DNA of 64,000 nucleotides from Cristatella mucedo. Taxonomy: Eukaryota; Bryozoa; Phylactolaemata; Cristatellidae. Shown here in pieces: positions 51,319-60,300 of the stretch; the stretch's first letter is position 1; each line of letters starts with the position of its first letter. Where the stretch lies: NCBI GenBank assembly GCA_009760855.2, contig WPIO01000029.1, forward strand, positions 3,874,001 to 3,938,000. Direction: 5' to 3'. Made by a program: the position numbers and the translations under genes. Under the pieces are notes generated by a model. The model had not been told where the DNA came from. It made no database searches and saw only the letters and a program-made list of their open reading frames with translations.

Positions 51319-54300
51319 CTTGCTGTCTCTAAGCAGCTCAAGTGGTTGCACCGGTGCCTGCTTGCAGTCAATACTTCAGTCCCTTTGCGATGCCAACATC
51401 AGCATGCTGCCACCGATGGCCGACGACGAAAGACCGGACGAGACAGCACCTCCCGAGCAGCACGGCTCGGCCTCTGCGCAGTCGCCGCCTGCTGTGGCCT
51501 CCGTACGCCAGGCGCCGACCAAGTCCCAGCTGCAGCAGCTGCTCAGCTCGCTGCCGTCGCCTCGAGAAGTTCTCGTCGGCATTGCCAGCGCCTTCTTTCA
51601 TCACATGGCCGACCAGGATCACGGCTACAGCTCGATCCTGGCTGCTCTGCGCACGCTCGTTCTCTTGGCAGAGCACGACTACGGCTTCTCGAGCATCAGA
51701 ACGTAAGCAGACGGTGCGGTCCGCTCTTGTGCCCCCACTCCAGTGGGCAGGACCGGCTGCTGCCCCTGGCCGCTGTTTGCGCTCAGCCGGACCAGCTTGT
51801 GCGCCACAGGAGCTTCTCTTTGTTGTTATTAATGTTGTAGCCGTGGTTGCACTTTTTTCCTTTTAGTGCGCTCCTGGAGAATCCCCTGTCACTGTACCAT
51901 CTGCTGACGCGCATCAACAACACGTTCAGCAAGGACAGCTCAGAGTGTGTGTCGGCCCTTACGATGACTGTCGAACTTTTGTGTCTGCTCGCGTTCCCGA
52001 CTAGCGGCGCCTCATCCGCTGCCGCCGGCCATGCTTCGGCCGCTGCTGGCTCCACAGCTGCTGCCGAGGCTGCTTGCTGCAAGGCTGCAGTGGAAGGCGC
52101 CAGCAGCAGCAGCGCCGAGACAGAAGCAGCCAAAGCAGCTGATGGCGGTGGCGCAGCGAGGGCGTGCTGGCCGTCGCTGCGTGTGCTCGCCCTGTCGAGT
52201 GCCGAGCTGAAGAAGGCAGTCAACTGGCAGGTGCCCGTGCACCCGCTCGACGACCTCGAGAAGCTGCTCGCCGAGTTTGCCGTCGAGGACTCGTTTGAGA
52301 GTGTCGTTGCCAACATCGGCAAGCTCATGACTGTCATTAGGTCGGACGATGTCAGTCCTTGTACCGAGGCAGACGATGCTAGGCTCAAAGGTAATTGCCT
52401 CCCTTGGCCTGCGGGTGCCTGATTTCGCATAGTGCCACACCTGGACCATTCACTCTTGGCCTCTGACAAGCGTAAGGCAAAGCCGAGTCAGCCTGCCTCG
52501 AGATCAAGTGGCAGCGCCAAATTTCTCGAGGACACAGTGAGAATGTTGTTGTGCTCAAGTGCATGCTGACAGCAGACTAGGAGTGCCTTGGCAGGCGCGC
52601 TCGAGCGCTGCGCTGAACAGCCTTCTCCCCCTAATGACTGTCTGCTTTCGTCACAGCAGGATTATCATACGATTGTCCGGCTCATCTGTGGCACCGAGCT
52701 CGACGTAGCCAGATGTTCTTCGATGGCCAAATCTTTCTGCGTCTGCTGCTCCATGCGGCTTCTTTTTCTTGTGCCTGCCCATACCCCCTGGACTGTTTTT
52801 CCTTTCGTTTTTATAAGGTTGGGGAAAAAAGTTCGTCAGCCATGTTAAAATTCAAACATTCCCAGATTTAATGAAATAATGACTTTAAGAATTTGATAAT
52901 GATTCAATGAAAACTACGGTTTAGGAATTTTTTTTCTCCGAACCTAAACTACATGCTAACCTCAGGTTATGGCCGACCTTAGCCGGCTAGCCAGTGTGGC
53001 TTCGGTTGCACCATACATTAATAGGACTCACAGTTTAACCTGATTTTGTGAAGGATATCGCTCACTTGCAAGTGATACATTGTGAGTGAGTGTAAAGTAG
53101 CTGTGCCGGATAGACTATCTCCACGGCTGTCGTAGCGATAAATTTTGTCTCCATTTAATAATGATAATAATGTGTGACATATCGACTCTAGTGTGCTTGA
53201 CTTACTGCTGTACTATAAGCACATAGGCGGGGGGGGGGGGGAGTTTGTGATCATATTATTCACTGTGGGCAGCTTGTAACCAAGCCATGCTTATGGCCTA
53301 GCAGAGTTATGGAGCTGCCGCTGGATTATGTGCCATACCGGTTTATGGGAAGGGTATGTATGGGCGAGTCGTGGCCCTCGTGGCCTACAGAGGGAGGGCA
53401 GTCCGGACTATGGCGTAGGGCCGGAGGGCTGAGTTCGGGAGCGCTGTAGGTGCCAGCAAGAATATGCCTCTTGGTGAATTCACTTCGGCGTTTTAAGTGT
53501 TATCGCATTTGTTCTGACGAGGAGAACTTTAAACTACATCTAGTACACATACCCGTCTTCATAGATGTGGAGGCATCATTCCTGCAAGAAGCTTCATTGC
53601 CTCTGAGCGAGCAGTTCATCAGGAGAAATGCTCGGGTTACTCTATATCATGACGGAGATGACGAAAAGGTGAATGCCGCATTCTGGCTTTCCAACCAGGA
53701 TGATCTTGACCTTGAAGATGCCGATGAAAAGGTAAGAAGTTGTATGATGAATATGCTTGAGAGTCACAACGTGTCGTCTTGATGCTTGCCATAGGCTCAC
53801 GAACTTTTTGGTTGGCGACAATTTTGACTGCAGCCATGCTTTAATTTGTGTTTACATGCTAAGCTAGCACTGTATTGACTTAAAACTGAAAAGAATGTCA
53901 AGATATTGGCATCTTTTTATAACATTAATAAGAGCTCGTGATTCTTCTCTACGTCAGACGTCCTACGCTACCACATTCGTAGACTGTTCGGCAGCTTATG
54001 TGAGCCTATTATATGATTTGATCCATGCTATTCATATAGATGTAATATAGCTTGAAATCTTCTATATTGACCTTTTACTTTCACGTTACCACTCTCTTCT
54101 CGTGCTGAACAGTTAGCTTATTTATGACATTTTTAGTGTCACGGTGGAACGTAAAGTGAAGGATGCCTAATGTAGCTTCACGTGTTTCAACCGTGCTGTT
54201 TTGGCATAGGAGCAAGTGATGTAATAAGCAATAATTAGTGTTGTAGTGTTTCCGATGCCTGATCACTCGAATATATGACGGTTGTATTACTTAATTTCGA

Positions 54301-57300
54301 TCTCTGTATAGACAATTTAGCTGCCTAGTTGCAAGCTAGTCCCAGATTCCAGCTTGTGTCCATTGCTTGTATTCAGGTCAGACAGATGGCAGTGTTATTG
54401 GACTTCTGCACTGAACGGCTTGGTCAGCCTCGTGCCAGAGCGATTTACCACATTGCAGAATGCTTGCTAACATTCTGTTTGTGTAACCCTTTAATCATCA
54501 ATGACTACTTACCTTTCGCGAGTTTGGCAGTCTTTGGATTGCTTACTTCTTATTAATCGTAAGGGATGAACTAGCCTGGCCCCTTGCCGACATGTACGCT
54601 ATCTTCATAATGTATTGGCAGAATTTTGTGCCGATTGTCGTGCTTGGCTGGTTCTAAAGGCTGCTTCTGTGGCACAGCTACAGTGTGGTTTCGTTGCTTC
54701 ATTTGATAGAAGTATAGCATTTGGGCACTAACACTGTACCTTAGCCGAGTAAAGTAAAATCATGCTGTGTGCACTCAGGGTATCGTGTAACGTCACCTAT
54801 TGACCCATAGGCCGTGGCTATTAGCTTCTTGATAAGGTGCTCACTCTCTACGACCCAGATAGTGGGTTCGAGTACTGCAGTAGGCGATCCTTTATTGCTC
54901 TCTGCAAGCAATGGTGATAGCCATCAAGGCTCTTCTGCCACTAAACGGATGAGGCTGTTGAATGAACTAACCTTTATTATCCCTGCCGTCGACGAGCATT
55001 ACTGATTTACTAGTGAAATATTTTGGCTTCATTTACAACAAGTCATATTTTCTTTACAGCAAATGGGAAGTGCTTAGAAAGAGATTGAGTTATCTGAGAG
55101 CATTATTGCAAGTGTATTATTATTTATTTAAATTTGATAATTTAAGCTTGTTTCTAGTGAAGTTGTCAATAATAATAATAATAATATTGCACTTGATAAA
55201 GCGCCCTCAGAGAACTTAATCTCTTTCTAGGCGCTTTACATTTGCTGCAAAGTGATACGCAATAGAATAGTAAGTAAAATCATGCTTGAAAAACAAACAA
55301 AATGAATAATATGGTTAGGGGTTACATGGACAGGGTCAGCATGCAAATGTGGTTAGTGGCAGCATGCACAGTGTCAGCACGCATAAGCACAACAAGGACG
55401 AATCACAGGGACCCACTAAATGCTGTCCTAAATAGGTGTGTTTTTAAGTTTCTTTTAAATGTGGTCAGGTCAGGGGATGTTCTGATGCAGGTCGGGAGGG
55501 AGTTCCAGGCTTTGGGAGCATACGAACTAAATGCACGGTCTCCAAAGGATTTAAGGTTTGTACGAGGTATTTCTAGACTGTTGGATTCCGAAAAGCGAGT
55601 GGTACGATGCTTGGCCTGATGGGGTAGTATATCTGAAAGATAGGCTGGAGCCATAGAATGAAGAGACCTAAAAGTGAGCGACAAAACCTTGAAGTCAATC
55701 CGTTGCCTCACTGGTAGCCAGTGCATGTCGGCGAGAAGTGGAGTAATGTGGCAACTGCGACGCTCACGACAGACAAGCCTAGCTGCAGAGTTTTGCACCA
55801 GCTGCAATCGCCTGATCGCACATGCTGGTAGGCCAGTAAGCAGTGAGTTGCAGAAGTCGAGACGAGATGTCACGAATGCATGGACCAACTTGGACGTGGT
55901 ATCCTTATCTAAACAAGCCCTAATTTTAGCAATGTTATGAGGCTGAAAATAGGCAGATTTGACTGTGGAGCTGATGTGGTCGTCTAACGAGAGGTCGCTT
56001 TGGAATATGACACCTAGATTTCGAGCTGATTCAGCTGGAGATATGCTGGCAGAGCCAATTTTGAAAGTCAGCCTTTCCAATTTCTGAATCACACTAGGTT
56101 TGCCCATAACTAGTCAGTTAGTCAAGCAAACTTGGGTTACGCGATACTTCTTGCCATCTGAAAAGGGGAAAGTGCAAATCCTTGGCTAAGTCGTATTGAA
56201 TGAGTCGTATTATGGCAGGATGTATTATTTACTGTAATATGGCTCGAAGCTGCTGCTAGCACTCTGTCGACTATCTGAAAGTTTTTTCGTCATCTCAAAG
56301 GCCTCCACCCCCAGCCATCACTAACCCCCCTCAGCCCTCTTGTATGCTGGGCAGCTAAAAAAGAATGAAAAGCGATTGCCCAAGCTTCTACCTATAGTAG
56401 AGTGAGATGTTCTTGTGACAGACGTGTGGGATATATCGGCAATATTAGTAATAATAAGTTTGTCTAAGAGAAAAATCTCTATTTAGGCACTTAGCACATG
56501 CTGCAAAGGAAGCATGTCGATTGCTTTGTGATAACATGCAAAGTAGTAGCACCCAAATGCATACAAAGGACGATTCACACTGATCCAGCGAATGCTGTGG
56601 GCAACAAGTATGATTTAGCTTCTTTTCAAATGTCAAGTCAGGGTACGTTGTAAAATCAGTCGGAAGTGAGCTCCTTTGGGAGCATGCAAACTAAAGACAT
56701 GGCAATTAAACCATGTGCATTGACTTCTCAGGCGACTTTTATGTGCTTTTGCTGTTTTGCCATTCCGGATTTTGACCGAGTTACTCATATTTTATAAAGC
56801 CTTGTTGTGGAGCTCACCTCCTCATGCCAGCTGCAGTTCTGGTAGATTTAGTCTGGGAACTAATCTCTTGTCAGTTGCATTGTATGCTAGAGCAACTGCG
56901 CACAGAATGCTTTAGAGTTTTTTGGATCAGTGCCCCGAACAGTTATTTTTTGTGGGATCTAGATGGATACTCGGCTATATCAGTCATTATGCATCTCGGT
57001 CACTGTCACATGTTTGTTTGGCCCGTTTTTGCTGTGGGGTGCCAGAGTTTGTTCACGGTTTAGGTTGCATGTGCTACTGCTCAACCAAGTGCACGGTACT
57101 GCTCGTGCTCGTATACCAAGCTGCTCGAGTGCACACCGTTGCACTCTGTGGGCAAATCGCTGTCTATGAGATAGTGATGTTTGTGTCGTCGGCGCTGTTG
57201 GCTGTGGTGGCCTGCTGAGCTAAGCTAAGTAGAGCTAACTGCAGCAGTAGTGAGCTCGATCAGTGCACGTTTCCAGTGCTTCGAGGCACAGTCTTTGCTG

Positions 57301-60300
57301 CTTACTGTAGGTGCCATGCAATTTTGAGGAGTGGTGCAAGCAGTACTTCAAGGACTTTGACCTTGAGGCCGACATTAAGGCTGACAACGAGGATCTTGTT
57401 AAGGTCAAACCCAAGACAAAATACAGGTATAGCTTTCTTTTGCAGATGGTCAATATGGTTGGCTTGCCTGTATCTCTTGTAGCTACATTTAGGCGTTCGT
57501 GGAGGAAAACAAGAAAAAAAAAATATCGCCATACCTTGGTGTCCACATGTGTGTGTGTGCATGTGCACATGTGCATGTATGCTATATGTACACTCAAACG
57601 CAAAAGTATTAATGTGGGCCGACGGATACCTCAGCCAAGCTGCTATCCCGTCAGTTAAAGGATTTAATCTCTGCCTAATAGCTCTGAAATATGCACACGG
57701 GGCATTTAATTATTTTATATCATGAGAAGCAACCTTCTATCCGAACACTTAGATACTTACATCAATAGTAGGTCGGGTCACCTCTATTCTTTATAACCTC
57801 AATTTTCCGGAGCATTGACCCGATCAACTTTCGGCAAGCAACCGGAGTTTATCTCAGAGCTGCTCAAGCCGACCAAAAAGTTGCTTGGGAGACGATAAGA
57901 CACAGATCTCGGTTCTAAGTGAGCACCCCAACCTGTCCCACAGATGCTTAATAGGGTTGAGATTGGCCCGGCCAAATAAGGATTCGGACACAGGAGTCTT
58001 CAAACAACGGCTTTCTTGCCATCACAGTTTATCCGGGGTTTGCTAAACGAACTCGTCCCCCCACAAGAGCCTTGGCACAGAGCAACCCAACCTTTTGCTC
58101 GATTCCTATGTACATGTTTCAATCCATGTGGTAAGTCTGCCTCCGGAAGCCGAAAAACACGTCCAAACAGGCATGTTTCCATGGCCATACTCGAACCTAT
58201 ATTGTAAGGGGTCTGGTTGGCCCTCTTCACCTTTTTTATGGACGGCGAAAGTCATCGGTTTGCTGCCATCTCCGTGTATCATGGCTACTTTTGTGATGCA
58301 TGCATCGCGGCTCTTGTCATCAATTGGACAGCGGGCGTGTTGACGTGCTCATTGCACTTGGCTTTTTTGTTGTCCCTCATTAATTAAAGACTTGCGTTTG
58401 CTGACTCTTCTGTAAATGTCACGCTCAAAAAGCCTCCAACAAACCGTACCGGCACTAACAGCTTTGCCGGTGGCCTCTTGCATGGACTTAAAGACAGCTC
58501 GAAGTAGGGGTTTCCTTTGACCCAGTGCAGCCAGCTTCAGTGAGGGATCATCCCCCCTGTCGTCGATACGTGGCCGGCCAGAGATTGGTAAGACTTCCAT
58601 GCTACCACCCTGAATATATACATATTTGGGTTGTTTGTAGCTGAAGCCCCCCTCCCATGCTACTACCTAGCTTCTGTCCTGCCTTCACATAGCTTGAACC
58701 CATCCTGTGATAGGGACGATCTGGCCTTTGATTTTGCTATTTGGTTTCTTTGGATGAACAGTTGCACGCATGCTGTGCTTTGCGGAAGTGCCAAAATAAC
58801 TCTTTCACACACGCATGCACGGCAAAAATTCTTTGAGCCGTTTAGCTTGCAAGTAAGACAACCAGACTGCATGTACAAGCACTTCTGAAATTTTAGAGGT
58901 AAAATATTGTTCTGTGGAGTTTTCTTTTTTTGAGTTATTCTTAAGTTGGCCATTGCCTATGAGCAATTGCCCATTTTGCAGGCAAACAGTCAGGGCAATG
59001 TAAAAGTCGGCTCACATTGCCGAAAACCTCCAATGGTGAATAAGAGTTGCTAAGTAACCTGTGTCTAAATTTCCCCGTAAATCTTTTCTCGTGAGTTTAT
59101 GTATACTTGTATGTATGCCGTGCCTTGCCTTGCAGGCAGCTTATGTTAACACGTTTATGTGGAGTGTTTCCTGCCTGCCTGTGCCTTTGCTACTCAAACT
59201 GCTGTTTCTCCCGCTGGTCCATTGTGACTTGCCTTGCCACTCTTTTGTGCTGATGCTCGAATGACTACTGCCGTTATCGTAACCCCGTGGGCTTGATGTG
59301 GCTTTGCAGGAGTTTCACCGTCGGAGGACAAGGCGGCCGCCGGGGGCCCTACGTAGCACCAATGCGGGCGAGGCCGCGTGGACTGTTGCGTGGAGCCGGC
59401 GGCGCCATCGGTGGAGGCGGGCTCTTTGGCCGTCCCAACGATCACTTCCGTACTCGAGCACCGAACACGAGTCGGCCGCCGAGCATGCACGTGGACGACT
59501 TTGTCAAGTTCGAGCAGGGTGCCTCGTCCGGTGGTGGCGACAAGTTGCCCGTCATTGGCAGCTCTCCGCTGCCTGTTATAACCAATAACAGTGACTTGAT
59601 GAGGCGGCTGGACAAAGTACTGCAGCTGCATTGCATTCTTTATCCGTCGACTTTGGCATTGCTCGTACCAAAATAGAACGCCTGCAACGATTGACTTTCA
59701 TTTTCAGACGAACTTCCTTCCACCTATGATGCAGGATATGCCCATGCTGAGGGGGCGTGGTCGCGGTTTTGATCGTATGCGAGGACGGGCAAGATTCCAG
59801 ACAGCACCAGCCAACTTCAAGCCTGGTCTGTAACGTCTCGCCGAAGCCAGTGCTTATGCTTGAATCATTCAAGCGTTGCGTCTTGCAGGGTGTTTTCTTA
59901 CAGCATTGTACTCTTGAGCCCTTGTTGTGGTTAGACAATGCAACTGCTTTCGGTTTGAATCGTGTAATTGCATTGTGAGTGGTTGCACACACATGCCTAC
60001 AGTAAGTAGCTTCGCTGTCATTAACAGGCCGTTAGATCAAGCCTGATCGTGCAGTTCTGTTCATTTAATGAGCATGGCCGTCCCCGAACACTGTTTTAAG
60101 CCTGAGCTTATTGTGCTTTCTCTGTGGTTAAGTGTATGAAGCAGCATTTCCCATAATTTGTCTCAACCTATCCCAACTCTAAGAATGCAATTCTTTGATG
60201 AAGACATACCAGGTTTGATAGGCTCCATCCAGACAGTAGGACATTTCTGTAGTGCTGCTGTAGCTACTGGCGTGGTACTTAAAAAGTTTATTGATTCAAT

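Larger units (their letters stand above)
48769..51367 (+). other. VIRMA intron 27
   Basis: 2.6 kb holding a SINE B (49421-49562), a possible MITE (50030-50302), a perfect palindrome (50921-50956), a 20-bp minisatellite (51001-51171) and a (CT)n tract (51234-51314). Long open frames across 50796-51840 are created by the minisatellite and CT tract and are not treated as genes. Confidence 0.7.
53732..57310 (+). other. VIRMA intron 30
   Basis: 3.6 kb containing a SINE B (54810-54967), a LINE tail (55065-55130), the longest LINE of the window (55159-56110) and an older LINE fragment (56446-56700). No exon-like sequence was found in the remainder. Confidence 0.65.

Noticed and set aside
50796-51840. 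Long overlapping plus-strand open frames of up to 317 codons
   Set aside because: They are produced by the 20-bp minisatellite and (CT)n tract, which lack stops in several frames. They run out of frame into the real VIRMA exon 28.
51783-52469. 228-codon open frame on the minus strand
   Set aside because: Antisense shadow of the GC-rich VIRMA exon 29. It is Ala/Ser-rich with no recognisable domain.
52588-52700. Extra VIRMA exon after exon 29
   Set aside because: In the phase required by exon 29 it meets a stop after six codons. Exon 30 at 53565 joins exon 29 directly and matches human DVEP.
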